A stretch of 62,710 nucleotides of DNA from Kitasatospora xanthocidica (GCF_014656195.1 NZ_BNBY01000019.1:1-62710); one strand, 5' to 3'. Positions 43,701 to 51,680 are shown, counted from the stretch's first letter. The notes: a model not told the origin generated them from the sequence alone. Numbers and translations: made by a program.

Positions 43701-43826
43701 CACCTGCACTGCAACCGCCTGCTGGGCCCGAGCCGCACGGCCGAGCAGACCGCCCTCGACCTGCTCGACCGCACCCGCCGGAGCCTCACCCTGCGTACCG
43801 GGGGGACCACGGATGCCGGAAAATGA
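40704..43826 (+). CDS. Lantibiotic dehydratase (LanB), glutamylation plus elimination domains
   Basis: A 1040-residue full-length class I dehydratase. The N-terminal Lant_dehydr_N region shows SLLRYLVRLSTRPTPFGLSAG (typical RP(T)PFG(L)) and later SRAPAVCRFLADLSHD. The C-terminal SpaB_C/thiopeptide-type domain starts near WTYLKLYGDRQEEDALL and has RVFLRYADPDPHLRLRLRG. Known LanB enzymes use glutamyl-tRNA to glutamylate Ser/Thr, then eliminate glutamate. Having both domains in one chain distinguishes it from split thiopeptide systems. It is third in the precursor-LanC-LanB operon. No dedicated protease, transporter or methyltransferase gene follows. Confidence 0.93.
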   Translation: MTTDTPHLDGARRRPTTPPSRYRALDFVMIRAPILPVTRYPVPDAPGPEPCTTRVREDELARCSVAVSSLPLASALQRPPAGDRDRRHLESSLLRYLVRLSTRPTPFGLSAGAALGRWGPVTDVRLADDRPPELHARLDMHALLHLVTTLEATPPIRRATRVIANPAVLHRAGRVTLSGVEAPRTAAGGENVTLRATGAVLRALALARSPIGHADLAADLLGTVPGATPDKVDELLHRLWRHGFLLTDLQPPLTHLDPAGHVLDRLGRIPAAAAAHADLSALLAAIQDWQKQPPGSGADTFPALADHARRVTGLDTGTPLQVDTTLPLAAGRISRKVADAAVRAADLLLRLSPYPDGPPHIAAYRRAFATRYGTDRDVPVLELLDPVTGLGTPPPTVAAPLDLTRAETLHRLATEALHDHRDVVDLDRSTLDRLTLREADPTRLPLSLDLYATVAAPSAAAVDAGEFLLVVGANIGAGAAGRNLGRFAGMLPGAVPALAEAVAAERALDPGRVLAELVYLPEKARSANVVVRPTVRDHEVGIRTSAADGPARFIPLDELAVRITDGRFALAWDDGTGAVREVAVCAGHMLNHSRAPAVCRFLADLSHDRTALLTGFDWGPARGFPRLPRITSGRIVLRPAQWRIDHTTAARLTAHPDGFPTAFEAWRRRWQLPRHAYLSSSDEAADHRLLLDTTGRSHTEEVRRALAHLPPGGAVVLQEPLPGLDHAWATGPDGPHLVELVVSMTRRAAAPPAPPPRPRPAPVSRADRLRPPGSDWTYLKLYGDRQEEDALLAGAVRDLVADLTGHTDRRVFLRYADPDPHLRLRLRGDPGRLLPALGDWAGALLADGYLTRFGFDVYDREVERYGGLAGLDAAEELYTADSQAVLDLLALRHGGRLPLDDTALALLSIDDLLAGVGLDEPARLLLYRRRSLRERLAGAEFRARQAEFRELLTTPPPPVVAAVLAERRRLLAPVAARLADLDRHGLLARPLPELCDSYVHLHCNRLLGPSRTAEQTALDLLDRTRRSLTLRTGGTTDAGK

Positions 43827-43856
43827 TTGACAAACTCAACCTTTCACCCCTAGGCT
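43827..43856 (+). promoter_or_regulatory. Strong housekeeping-type promoter for the aldehyde dehydrogenase
   Basis: TTGACA (43827-43832) and TAGGCT (43851-43856) are 18 nt apart, a near-consensus sigma-70-type promoter starting at the LanB stop. Transcription would begin near 43863. Confidence 0.75.
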
Positions 43857-43928
43857 CGCCTCATTGCTTCATGTGGTGAAAGTTCCATGTGTCAAGCGCC
43901 CCCGACGCCTCGAGACCGCGAGATCCTC

Positions 43929-45245
43929 ATGCACGACACCCTTTCCTCTGTGCCTTCTGTGGTCGCCCGCCTGCGGGCCGAATTCGCCACCGGGCGGACC
44001 AGGCCGCTCGCCTGGCGGCTGGAGAAGCTGGCCGCCCTGCGGACCATGCTCACCGAGCAGGCCGAGGTGTTCCGGCAGGCCCTGCACGCCGACCTCGGCA
44101 AGAACGCCGCCGAGGCGCAGCGCACCGAGATCGGCTTCACGATCAACGAACTCGACCACACCGTCGAGCACTTGGCGCAGTGGCTGGAGCCGAAGCCGGC
44201 CGCCGTGCCGGAGTTCTTCCGGCCCGCCGAGGCCCGGGTCGTCCGTGACCCGCTGGGCGTGGTGCTGATCATCGCGCCCTGGAACTACCCGCTGCAGCTC
44301 GCCCTGGCCCCGCTGGTCGGCGCCCTGGCCGCCGGGAACACCGCCCTCGTCAAGCCCAGCGAGCTCGCCCCCGCGACCTCCGCGGCCATCGCCGAGCTGC
44401 TGCCGCGCTACCTCGGCGAGGAGGCGGTCGCGGTCGTCGAGGGCGCCGTGCCGGAGACCACCGCCCTGCTGGAGCAGCGCTTCGACCACATCTTCTACAC
44501 CGGCAACGGCGCCGTCGGACGGATCGTCATGACCGCCGCCGCCAAGCACCTGACCCCGGTCACCCTGGAGCTCGGCGGCAAGAGCCCGGTCGTGGTCGAG
44601 CCCGGCGCCGACCTCGCCGTCACCGCCCGGCGGATCGCCCGCGGCAAGTTCCTCAACGCCGGCCAGACCTGCGTCGCCCCGGACTACGTCCTCGCCATCG
44701 GCGACACCGCGCCCGTCCTGGAGGCGGAACTGGCCGAAGCCGTCCGGGAGTTGTTCGGCGAGAAGCCGGCCGAGAGCGCGGACTACGGGCGGATCGTCAA
44801 CGAGCGCCACTTCGACCGGCTCACCGCGCTGCTGGACGGCGGCCGGACCGTCGTCGGCGGCGACCACGACCGGGCCGCCCGCTACCTCGCGCCGACCGTC
44901 CTCGCCGACGTCCCGGCGACCGCCCCGGTCATGCAGACGGAGATCTTCGGCCCGGTCCTGCCCGTGCTGACCGTCCCCGACCTGGACTCGGCGATCGCGT
45001 TCATCAACGAGCGCGACAAGCCGCTCGCCCTGTACGCGTTCACCGAGTCCGCGGACACCAAGCGCCGCCTCGCCGAGGAGACCTCCTCCGGCGCGCTCAC
45101 CTTCGGCCTGCCGGTGTCGCACCTGGCGATGCCCGAGCTGCCGTTCGGCGGGGTCGGCGAGAGCGGCATGGGCCGCTACCACGGCGAGTACTCGATCGAC
45201 ACCTTCAGCCACCTCAAGGCCGTCGTCGACAAGCCGCTCGACTGA
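43929..45245 (+). CDS. Aldehyde dehydrogenase, class 3-like
   Basis: A 438-residue NAD(P)-dependent aldehyde dehydrogenase of the shorter ALDH3-like group. Motifs: APWNYPLQLALAPLVGALAAGN, FDHIFYTGNGAVGRIVM, LELGGKSPVVV with catalytic Glu, and NAGQTCVAPDY with catalytic Cys. The C-terminus ends SGMGRYHGEYSIDTFSH. ATG 43929 is chosen, but ATG 43887 is also open with a GGTGAAAG ahead. It has its own promoter, so it need not belong to the lanthipeptide operon. It oxidises aliphatic or aromatic aldehydes in related cases. Confidence 0.93.
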   Translation: MHDTLSSVPSVVARLRAEFATGRTRPLAWRLEKLAALRTMLTEQAEVFRQALHADLGKNAAEAQRTEIGFTINELDHTVEHLAQWLEPKPAAVPEFFRPAEARVVRDPLGVVLIIAPWNYPLQLALAPLVGALAAGNTALVKPSELAPATSAAIAELLPRYLGEEAVAVVEGAVPETTALLEQRFDHIFYTGNGAVGRIVMTAAAKHLTPVTLELGGKSPVVVEPGADLAVTARRIARGKFLNAGQTCVAPDYVLAIGDTAPVLEAELAEAVRELFGEKPAESADYGRIVNERHFDRLTALLDGGRTVVGGDHDRAARYLAPTVLADVPATAPVMQTEIFGPVLPVLTVPDLDSAIAFINERDKPLALYAFTESADTKRRLAEETSSGALTFGLPVSHLAMPELPFGGVGESGMGRYHGEYSIDTFSHLKAVVDKPLD

Positions 45246-45310
45246 CCGCGCGGGCCCCGGTCCGCCCAGCGCTTCCGGCCCTTGGTCGGATCGGACCGGG
45301 CGGGCCGGGG

Positions 45311-45910
45311 TCAGGCGGGGCCGGGGCCGGCCGGGACGGGCATGGCCCGCCAGGTGTCCGCGAGCACCTCCATGGTCACCAGCCGCATGGTGGTGTCGGC
45401 CTCGGGGAAGTAGCGCTCGGTCTCGCCGGTGGGGGTGAAACCGAAGCGGGTGATCGCGCGGACCGCGTCGGTGTTCTCCACGGACGTCATGCTCCACACC
45501 CGGGCGAGGCCGAGTTCGGCGAAGGCCAGCTTCAGCATCAGCCAGCCGATATCGGGGGCGCAGCCGGAGCCGCGGAGGTGCCGGGCCATGGTGAAGACGC
45601 CGGAGTACCCGGTGGTGTCGTCCTCGACGTCGAGGCGGATGCCGCCGACGGGGCGGTCGTCGTCCCGGAGGCAGGCGGCCAGCTGGTAGTGCCGGCGCGG
45701 CACCTCGGCCGCGGTCGCCATCGCGTCGTCGAGCTTGCGCCGGATCCGGGCGTCGTCCATGACGCCGGTCGAGAGGTGGCGCATCCCGGCCGGGTCACCC
45801 CAGACCAGGCGCATGGCGTCGAGGTCCTCGGCGCGGTGGTCCCGCAGCCGGACGAGGGCGGTCTCCAGGACCGGCAGGGTCGTGGGCGGACGGACGGGCA
45901 TGCTGTTCAT
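45311..45910 (-). CDS. GNAT-family N-acetyltransferase (RimJ-like)
   Basis: A 199-residue acetyltransferase: ALVRLRDHRAEDLDAMRLVWGD at the start, VGGIRLDVEDDTTGYSGVFTMARHLRGSG (acetyl-CoA site), and LARVWSMTSVENTDAVRAITRFGF, the typical ending of RimJ/RimL-like enzymes that act on terminal amines. It is convergent with the aldehyde dehydrogenase; the 65-nt spacer has a long-loop inverted repeat (CCCGGTCCG/CGGACCGGG) that may terminate both. Confidence 0.9.
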   Translation of the reverse strand: MNSMPVRPPTTLPVLETALVRLRDHRAEDLDAMRLVWGDPAGMRHLSTGVMDDARIRRKLDDAMATAAEVPRRHYQLAACLRDDDRPVGGIRLDVEDDTTGYSGVFTMARHLRGSGCAPDIGWLMLKLAFAELGLARVWSMTSVENTDAVRAITRFGFTPTGETERYFPEADTTMRLVTMEVLADTWRAMPVPAGPGPA

Positions 45911-46019
45911 GATCGAACCCTAACGAGCTGGTAGGTGGGCGGTGCTTCGGGCCCGCCCGGTCGGCACCCGTAGGAGACCAGCCGTGAGTAGACGTCCGGT
46001 CAACGTCGCCGGGCCGGGA

Positions 46020-46076
46020 CCGGCTCCAGGGTGGGCACGTTGCCGGCTCCAGGATGGGCGCGTTGCCGGCTCCAGG
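46020..46076 (+). repeat. 23-bp tandem repeats
   Basis: Two full copies and a partial third of a 23-bp unit beginning CCGGCTCCAGG and ending GTTG. They lie in the 337-nt gap 45911-46247, which otherwise shows only the promoter of the next gene. Confidence 0.8.
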
Positions 46077-46210
46077 GGCAGGGATTCCGCCCGGAGGGGG
46101 GGTGGAATCGCGCGCCCGGGTTTTCCCGGTCGGGCCGATCGCCGTACGGAGCGGTAGGTTCACGGATCCACCACGGCCGGAATCGCGACCTGAATGTGTC
46201 ATTCCGGGGT

Positions 46211-46240
46211 CTGTCCGAAAATCGCCCCGGGGCCTAGGCT
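46211..46240 (+). promoter_or_regulatory. Promoter giving a leaderless transcript
   Basis: CTGTCC (46211-46216) and TAGGCT (46235-46240), 18 nt apart, place the start site at about the GTG at 46248. Confidence 0.5.
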
Positions 46241-46247
46241 GCGGCGC

Positions 46248-47192
46248 GTGTCGCTCTTCCGAAGAACCCGCGCCTCCGGGCCGAGCCTGCGCCCCGAGCT
46301 CGACGACGTCGAACTCGGCCGCGTACGGCGCCAACTCAAGTCCCCGGGACTGCCCGGCCAGAGCGCCATCCAGGTCGACCAGGTCGAACGGCTGCTGCGG
46401 GAGACCGGCACGGACTGGGACCGGCGCGCGCACCGCTTCGCCGTACTCGCCGAGACGACCGCGCCCTCCTCGCTCGCGAAGAACTGGCGATTGCGTCGCC
46501 CGCAGAATCCGGACGCGCAGATATTCGAGGCGTGGGTCGAGCTCTTCCGCGGCCGGTACGCCGGGCGGATGGAGGATCCCCGCGCGGCGGCCGACAACTG
46601 TTACCGCGCGGCCGAAATCTCACCCGAGGATCCGATGCCGTGGGTCGTCCTGCTCGGAATCCTGCGGCTGATGGGCGCCCAGTCCCGCGACGTGGTCGCG
46701 GTCTGGCAGGAGGTGACCGCGCGCGACCCGTGGAACCGTGAGGCCCACCTGCAGATGCTGCGCTACCTCTCCCCGGAGGAGTGCGGCTCCCGCAGCGCCC
46801 AGCTCAACTTCGTGGACACCGTCCGGTCCTCGGCGCCGCCGACCGCGCCGGCGGCCGGCGTGGAACTGACCGCCCTGGTGGACGAACACGCCCGTACGAC
46901 CGCCGGAGGCGGCGTCGAGGCCCTGCTGGTCCGCCGCCAGTGGACGCACGGCCGGGCGGTCAGCGCGCTCGGCACCGCCCTGCACGAGTGGACCCGGCCC
47001 GGCGGCCTCGACCACGCGGCGGCCGCGGCCGACCTCAACCTGCTGGCCTTCGCCCTGATCCAGGCGGGCCGCCCGCGCGAGAGCGCCGACGCCTTCCAGC
47101 TGATCGACAACGCGGTCACCGCGTGGCCGTGGAACCTCCTCGGCGATCCGGTCCAGCAGTTCACCTACTGGCAGTCCCGAACGGCGGCCTGA
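46248..47192 (+). CDS. TPR-like hypothetical protein
   Basis: A 314-residue soluble helical protein starting VSLFRRTRASG. It includes RMEDPRAAADNCYRAAEISPEDPMPWVVLLGILRLMG and VVAVWQEVTARDPWNREAHLQMLRYLSPEE, which read like tetratricopeptide units. Members of this type in actinomycetes are unannotated. GTG 46248 has no ribosome site, but a -10 hexamer lies 7 nt before it, consistent with leaderless translation. The 3' end is followed by four 17-bp tandem repeats. Confidence 0.75.
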   Translation: MSLFRRTRASGPSLRPELDDVELGRVRRQLKSPGLPGQSAIQVDQVERLLRETGTDWDRRAHRFAVLAETTAPSSLAKNWRLRRPQNPDAQIFEAWVELFRGRYAGRMEDPRAAADNCYRAAEISPEDPMPWVVLLGILRLMGAQSRDVVAVWQEVTARDPWNREAHLQMLRYLSPEECGSRSAQLNFVDTVRSSAPPTAPAAGVELTALVDEHARTTAGGGVEALLVRRQWTHGRAVSALGTALHEWTRPGGLDHAAAAADLNLLAFALIQAGRPRESADAFQLIDNAVTAWPWNLLGDPVQQFTYWQSRTAA

Positions 47193-47213
47193 GGCCCGGC
47201 CGTTCGGAGGGCC

Positions 47214-47279
47214 GGACCGGGGATCAGGCGGGACCGGGGATCAGGCCGGGCCGGGGATCAGGCCGGACCGGGGATCAGA
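47214..47279. repeat. 17-bp tandem repeats
   Basis: About four copies of GGACCGGGGATCAGGC(C/G) lie between the stop codons of the convergent TPR-like and deoC genes. Confidence 0.8.
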
Positions 47280-47967
47280 CGGCGGCCCGGCGGGCGGCCA
47301 GGTCGTCCAGGATGGTGGCGGTCGCGGTCGCGCCGAAGCGTTCGGCGCCGGCGGCCACGAACTCCAGCATGCGGTCCAGGGTGCGCACCCCGCCCGCGGC
47401 CTTGACCCTCATGTGCGCGGGAACGTTCGCCCGCATCAACCGGACGTCCTCCAACGTCGCGCCACCGGGCGCGAAGCCGGTCGAGGTCTTCACGAAGTCG
47501 GCGCCGGCCAGCGTGCTGAGCCGGCAGGCGCGCAGCTTCTCCTCGTCGTCGAGGTAGGCGTTCTCGAAGATCACCTTGGTGAGGCCGACACCCCCCGAGG
47601 CGTCGACGACCGCCGCGATGTCCTCCCGCACCGCGTCGTCCTCCCCGCTGCGCAGCAGGCCGATGTTGAGCACCATGTCGAGTTCGGTCGCACCGGCCGC
47701 CAGGGCGTCGGCGACTTCGCCCGCCTTGACCGCCGTGGTGGAACCGCCGTGCGGGAAGCCGATGACGGTGCCGACCGCGACCGCGGTGCCGTCGAGCGCC
47801 TTGACCGCGAGGGCGACGTCGGCGGGCCGCACGCAGACCGAGGCGACGTCGTAGGTCGCGGCGAGCTCACAGCCGAACAGGACCTCGGTGGTGGTGAGTT
47901 CGGGCCGCAGGAGCGAGTGGTCGATCATCTTGGCGAGCTGCCGGACGTCGATTCCGGTGGAGTCCAT
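47275..47967 (-). CDS. deoC: Deoxyribose-phosphate aldolase
   Basis: A 230-residue class I aldolase. Active-site residues of DeoC are all present: Asp97 in TELDMVLNIG, the Schiff-base Lys160 in DFVKTSTGF and Lys189 in MRVKAAGG. It splits 2-deoxyribose-5-phosphate to acetaldehyde and glyceraldehyde-3-phosphate. It is divergent from a GntR regulator with shared GTCTA-type elements, so in this locus it may serve a specific sugar rather than general nucleoside salvage. AGGACAG precedes the ATG. Confidence 0.95.
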   Translation of the reverse strand: MDSTGIDVRQLAKMIDHSLLRPELTTTEVLFGCELAATYDVASVCVRPADVALAVKALDGTAVAVGTVIGFPHGGSTTAVKAGEVADALAAGATELDMVLNIGLLRSGEDDAVREDIAAVVDASGGVGLTKVIFENAYLDDEEKLRACRLSTLAGADFVKTSTGFAPGGATLEDVRLMRANVPAHMRVKAAGGVRTLDRMLEFVAAGAERFGATATATILDDLAARRAAV

Positions 47968-48064
47968 GAGCCTGTCCTAGGGGTGAGGCAAGGTCGCGTC
48001 CCACCGGTCGGGGCCGCCCGATCCGGGTGCGACAGCGCGGACGGTTCGACGATAACCTGAACCT

Positions 48065-48212
48065 GTCTAGCCGTCTATACAGCTCCGGAAGGGTGCACCC
48101 GGCGCCGAGATGTGACGCAGATCACCGTGCACGCCTCTTGCCCTTGGCGCATTTCACTGCGGATTGTCCCGCTCTGTACTGGTCTACTCTGGTTGACTAG
48201 ACAGCTAGACGG
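48065..48212. promoter_or_regulatory. GntR-type operator elements between deoC and gntR
   Basis: GTCTATAC (48073-48080) fits the GTnTAnAC core recalled for HutC-type GntR regulators, with GTCTAG just before it (48065-48070). Near gntR, ACTAGACAGCTAGACGG (48196-48212) repeats the TAGAC element. Confidence 0.55.
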
Positions 48213-48239
48213 CGTAGTCTCAATTTCGGAGGAGCCATT

Positions 48240-48953
48240 TTGGAAACGGATTTCGCACCCAGGTACCACCGGATCGAACAGGCCCTCCGAAACAGGATCG
48301 CCAAGCATCGACCGCACGACCCCCTCCCGTCGGAGACGGAGTTGTGCGAGGAATTCGGGGTGAGCCGCATGACCGCCCGAGCGGCCGTTCAACGGCTCGT
48401 CACGGAAGGCCTGGTGTACCGGATCTCCGGACGCGGCACATTCGTCGCGGAGCCGCCGACCCACCGTCGCGCGGAAAACCTGGTCCGTTTCAGCGAGGAA
48501 ATGCGCAGACAGGGCCGGAAGCCCTCGTCACGACTGATTTCCGCGGTACTCCGCGACGCCCTTCCGGAGGAGACCGACCGGCTCCGGCTGCAGAGGTCCG
48601 CGCAGGTCGTGGAGGTCGGTCGGGTGCGGCTGGCCGACGGGATCCCCACCGCGCTGGAGCGGGCGGTGTTCCCCGAGGACCTCACCGCCCTGCTGGAGGT
48701 CGACTTCCGGACGGCCTCGATGCACGAGACGCTCGCCGGGCTCGGCCGGACGCCGACCCGCGGGCACTCGTCCATCAGGGCCGCCACGGCCGACGAGCGG
48801 GAGGCGGAGCTGCTGGCGGTGGCTCCGGGCACCGCCCTGCTCGTCGAGCAGCGGCTCATCACCGACCAGGACGAGCGCCCCTTGGAGCTCACCGAGTCCC
48901 GGTACGTGGGCGACAGGTACGCCCTGGACGTCGCCTTCGAGGTCGATTCCTGA
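48240..48953 (+). CDS. GntR-family regulator (HutC/UTRA type)
   Basis: A 237-residue regulator starting at TTG 48240, with GGAGGAG at ideal spacing. The winged helix is YHRIEQALRNRIAKH, LPSETELCEEFGVSRMTARAAVQRLVTEGLVYRISGRGTFVA, followed by a UTRA effector domain (FSEEMRRQGRKPSSRLISA and terminal ITDQDERPLELTESRYVGDRY). UTRA domains sense small sugars, sugar phosphates or amino acids. It probably controls deoC and the downstream glycoside genes. The effector may be a phosphorylated product of the glycosidase pathway. Confidence 0.95.
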   Translation: METDFAPRYHRIEQALRNRIAKHRPHDPLPSETELCEEFGVSRMTARAAVQRLVTEGLVYRISGRGTFVAEPPTHRRAENLVRFSEEMRRQGRKPSSRLISAVLRDALPEETDRLRLQRSAQVVEVGRVRLADGIPTALERAVFPEDLTALLEVDFRTASMHETLAGLGRTPTRGHSSIRAATADEREAELLAVAPGTALLVEQRLITDQDERPLELTESRYVGDRYALDVAFEVDS

Positions 48954-49149
48954 GGCAGGCGACACCTCGGGAGCCATTCGGCCGTCCGGCCATCCGGTCA
49001 TTCATTCATTTGTGCGACCCGCGAGTCGAGCAACGACGCCGACTGCACCACGCGGGATGAATTCCGACGGGGAACTGTCCGATCGGCGGCCGACAAAGCC
49101 CGGTCCGATGGCGGCAGTGGAATGCCATGCAGGCGTGGAGGGAAAAACC

Positions 49150-50397
49150 GTGTACGCGTATCTGATGACCTCGCCCGGAGAGATCAACCGCACCCTGGTG
49201 CCCGATCCGGAATGCCACGAGGACGAAATCCTGCTGGAGACCGAGGCGGTTTCCATCTGTTCGACCGACGTCTCGTACTTCCGCGGCCACCTCTTCGCGG
49301 AGGAGTGGCCGATCATTCCCGGGCACGAATACGTGGGAAGGGTCGTCGAGGTCGGCAGGCGGCTCCGGGACGACGTGCGGCCGGGCGACCGGGTGACCTA
49401 CTGGGGGCAGACCGACTTCGGCGGGATGGCCGAGTACCGGGCGCTGCGGCCGCTCTTCCCGGGCCGGCTCGGCGTGGAGACCGCCTGGTACACCGGGCGC
49501 AACTTCTACGACGCCGACCAGGCCGCGGCCGTCGTCCTGCCGTCGCACGTGCCCTCGGACCTGGCCTCCGTGATCGAGCCGCTGACCTCGGTCCTGCGGT
49601 CGTTGCTGCTCAACCCCCCGAAGCCCGGCGACACCTGCGTCGTCCTCGGCTGCGGCCCCAGCGCCCAGCTGGCCGTCCAGGTGCTCCACCGCCACCTCGG
49701 CGCGGGCTCGATCACCGTGCTGGACCGCAACAGCGACCGGATGGACGTCGCGCTGCGGCACGGCGCCTCCCGCGCCTTCAACACGGACACCCAGGCGGAG
49801 GAGCTCGAAGCGTACGTGCGCGAGCACCACGACCAGTACGCGGACTACGTGTTCGACGCGCTGCCCCACATCTCGGCGCCGGCCCGCCCGGGCGGAGCCG
49901 CCGCCGGGCAGGCCGGCGGGCAGGCCGGCACCCCGGGCAAGGACATCCGGGAGATCGCGATGGGCCTGCTGCGCCCCGGCGGCTCGTACGTCATCTACGG
50001 TGCGACGGCCGTCCCGCAGCGGCTCAACACCTGGATGATCCTCGCCAAGGGCCTGAAGCTGCTCTCCACCCCCTTCGACGTCCGCTCGTTCCCGATGGCC
50101 CGCTCCGCGCACGTCACCGCCGTGGCCCTGCGGCTCGTCGAGTCGGGCCTGGTCGACCCCGCCCCGCTGATCACCACCCGGGCCTGCCTCGACGACGAGG
50201 ACGCCGTGCGCGAGGCGTTCACCGGCTACGGTCGGGGCGCGTCGATGAAGACCTCGCTGCTCGCCCCCTCCGTCCTCCTCGACCACGTGCGCCGCACGGC
50301 CGCCGCGGCCGGCAGCGTCTCCGCCCTCGGCCACGGCCACGGCGACGCGGTCCCCGCCGGCGGGGCCTTCGCCGAGCAGACCGGGATACCCGGGTGA
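49150..50397 (+). CDS. Zinc-type medium-chain dehydrogenase lacking the structural zinc loop
   Basis: A 415-residue MDR enzyme. GTG 49150 is set by GGAGGG 8 nt ahead. Catalytic zinc ligands are seen in SICSTDV (Cys) and PGHEYVG (His, Glu). The nucleotide site is CVVLGCGPSAQLAVQVL, and ITVLDRNSDRM suggests NAD preference. The four-Cys lobe of typical alcohol dehydrogenases is absent. It may oxidise a sugar or cyclitol hydroxyl. Its stop overlaps the MFS gene by 4 nt, starting a tightly coupled operon. Confidence 0.88.
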   Translation: MYAYLMTSPGEINRTLVPDPECHEDEILLETEAVSICSTDVSYFRGHLFAEEWPIIPGHEYVGRVVEVGRRLRDDVRPGDRVTYWGQTDFGGMAEYRALRPLFPGRLGVETAWYTGRNFYDADQAAAVVLPSHVPSDLASVIEPLTSVLRSLLLNPPKPGDTCVVLGCGPSAQLAVQVLHRHLGAGSITVLDRNSDRMDVALRHGASRAFNTDTQAEELEAYVREHHDQYADYVFDALPHISAPARPGGAAAGQAGGQAGTPGKDIREIAMGLLRPGGSYVIYGATAVPQRLNTWMILAKGLKLLSTPFDVRSFPMARSAHVTAVALRLVESGLVDPAPLITTRACLDDEDAVREAFTGYGRGASMKTSLLAPSVLLDHVRRTAAAAGSVSALGHGHGDAVPAGGAFAEQTGIPG

Positions 50398-51680
50398 CCG
50401 GGACCGAGGCCCCGCCGACCCCCGATCACCGCACCCCCGCCTTCGTCCGCGACCGGCTGACCACCACCGCCTACGGCGGGCTGGCCGTCTACGCCTACCT
50501 CCTGTACGCCCTCGGCCCGCTGCTGCCGCTGCTGCGCCAGGACCTGCGGCTGAGCTACGCCCTGATGAGCCTGCACTCGACGGCCTTCGCCGCCGGCGCG
50601 ATCCTCACCAACCTGCTGTTCCGCCGGATCCGGACGCGAGTGGGCCACCGGGTGCTCTTCTGGTCCGCGCTCGCGGCCCTGGCCCTGGGGTCGCTCCTCC
50701 TGGCGACCGGACTCTCCGCCGCCGTCACCCTCACGGCGGCGGCGCTGGGCGGCATCGGCGGAGCGCTGCTGCAGACCACGGCCCTGGCGGTGCTGGCCGA
50801 GCACCACGGCGCGCACGAGTCGCTGCGGGCCCGGGCCCTGGTCGAGGCCAACGCGGCCGCGAGCGTCAGCGCGGTCGCCGCGCCCCTGGTCATCAGCGGC
50901 CTGGAGGGTGCCGGGGTGGCCTGGAACTGGTGCCTGGTCCTGCCCGCCCTCGCGCTGGCCGCCATGTACCCGACGCTCCGCGACGAGCCGCTGCGGCCGC
51001 GCACCGCGCCCTCCGGCCGCTCCGACCGCTCCGAGGTGGCCACCGCGGACGCGGCGGACGCCCCGGAGCCGGACCGGCCGACGGGCTCGTTCCCGCTCCG
51101 CGCCGCCCTGTGCGGCCTCGTCGTGGGCTTCGAGTTCTGCCTCGCCTACTACGCCGCGCCCCTGCTCACCAGCGCCGTCCACCTGACGGACAATCAGTCC
51201 TCGGCGGCGCTGGCCCTGTTCTACGGGGGCGAGCTCGCGGGCCGTCTGGCGGGGAGCCGGCTGACGGCCGGCACCGGTTCGGCCCGCCCGGCCGCCCTGG
51301 TGGCCGGCTCCCTGACCGTCGCGGCCGCCGGGTTCCTCGCCCTGTGGCTCGCCCCCACCACCTGGCTCGCCCTGCTGGGCCTGGTCCTGGGCGGGCTGGG
51401 GGTCGCCAACCTCTTCCCGCTGACCCTCTCGCTCGCGGTGAGCGCGGCGCCCGGCCGCATCGACCAGGCCACGGCCCGCGTCCAACTCGCGGTCAGCATC
51501 TGCATCATGCTCGCGCCCCTGCTGCTCGGCACCCTGTCCGACCACCTCGGCGTCCGGTCGGCCTTCGGCCTCGCCGGCTGCCTGCTGCCCGCCGCCGCGC
51601 TACTGCTCGCCGCCGGCCGGCGCCGCCCGCTCCCCGCCGCCGCGTCCTCCTCGGGAGTCACCCCGCATGTCCCTCGTTGA
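50394..51680 (+). CDS. MFS transporter
   Basis: A 428-residue major facilitator protein with about 12 hydrophobic segments (GGLAVYAYLLYALGPLLPLL, then LALGSLLLATGLSAAVTLTA, and after a central polar loop ALCGLVVGFEFCLAYYAAP). The start GTG overlaps the dehydrogenase stop (GTGA). The central loop (about 195-235) is charged and Pro/Ala-rich. In this operon it likely imports the glycoside cut by the next gene's product, or exports a product. It overlaps the glycosidase gene by 14 nt. Confidence 0.9.
   Translation: MTGTEAPPTPDHRTPAFVRDRLTTTAYGGLAVYAYLLYALGPLLPLLRQDLRLSYALMSLHSTAFAAGAILTNLLFRRIRTRVGHRVLFWSALAALALGSLLLATGLSAAVTLTAAALGGIGGALLQTTALAVLAEHHGAHESLRARALVEANAAASVSAVAAPLVISGLEGAGVAWNWCLVLPALALAAMYPTLRDEPLRPRTAPSGRSDRSEVATADAADAPEPDRPTGSFPLRAALCGLVVGFEFCLAYYAAPLLTSAVHLTDNQSSAALALFYGGELAGRLAGSRLTAGTGSARPAALVAGSLTVAAAGFLALWLAPTTWLALLGLVLGGLGVANLFPLTLSLAVSAAPGRIDQATARVQLAVSICIMLAPLLLGTLSDHLGVRSAFGLAGCLLPAAALLLAAGRRRPLPAAASSSGVTPHVPR

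Noticed and set aside
46020..46076. CRISPR array
   Set aside because: The 23-bp repeats are directly contiguous, without spacers, and no cas genes are present.
45942..46157. A 71-codon ORF upstream of the TPR-like gene
   Set aside because: It consists largely of the 23-bp tandem repeat and Arg/Gly noise; no ribosome site or motif.
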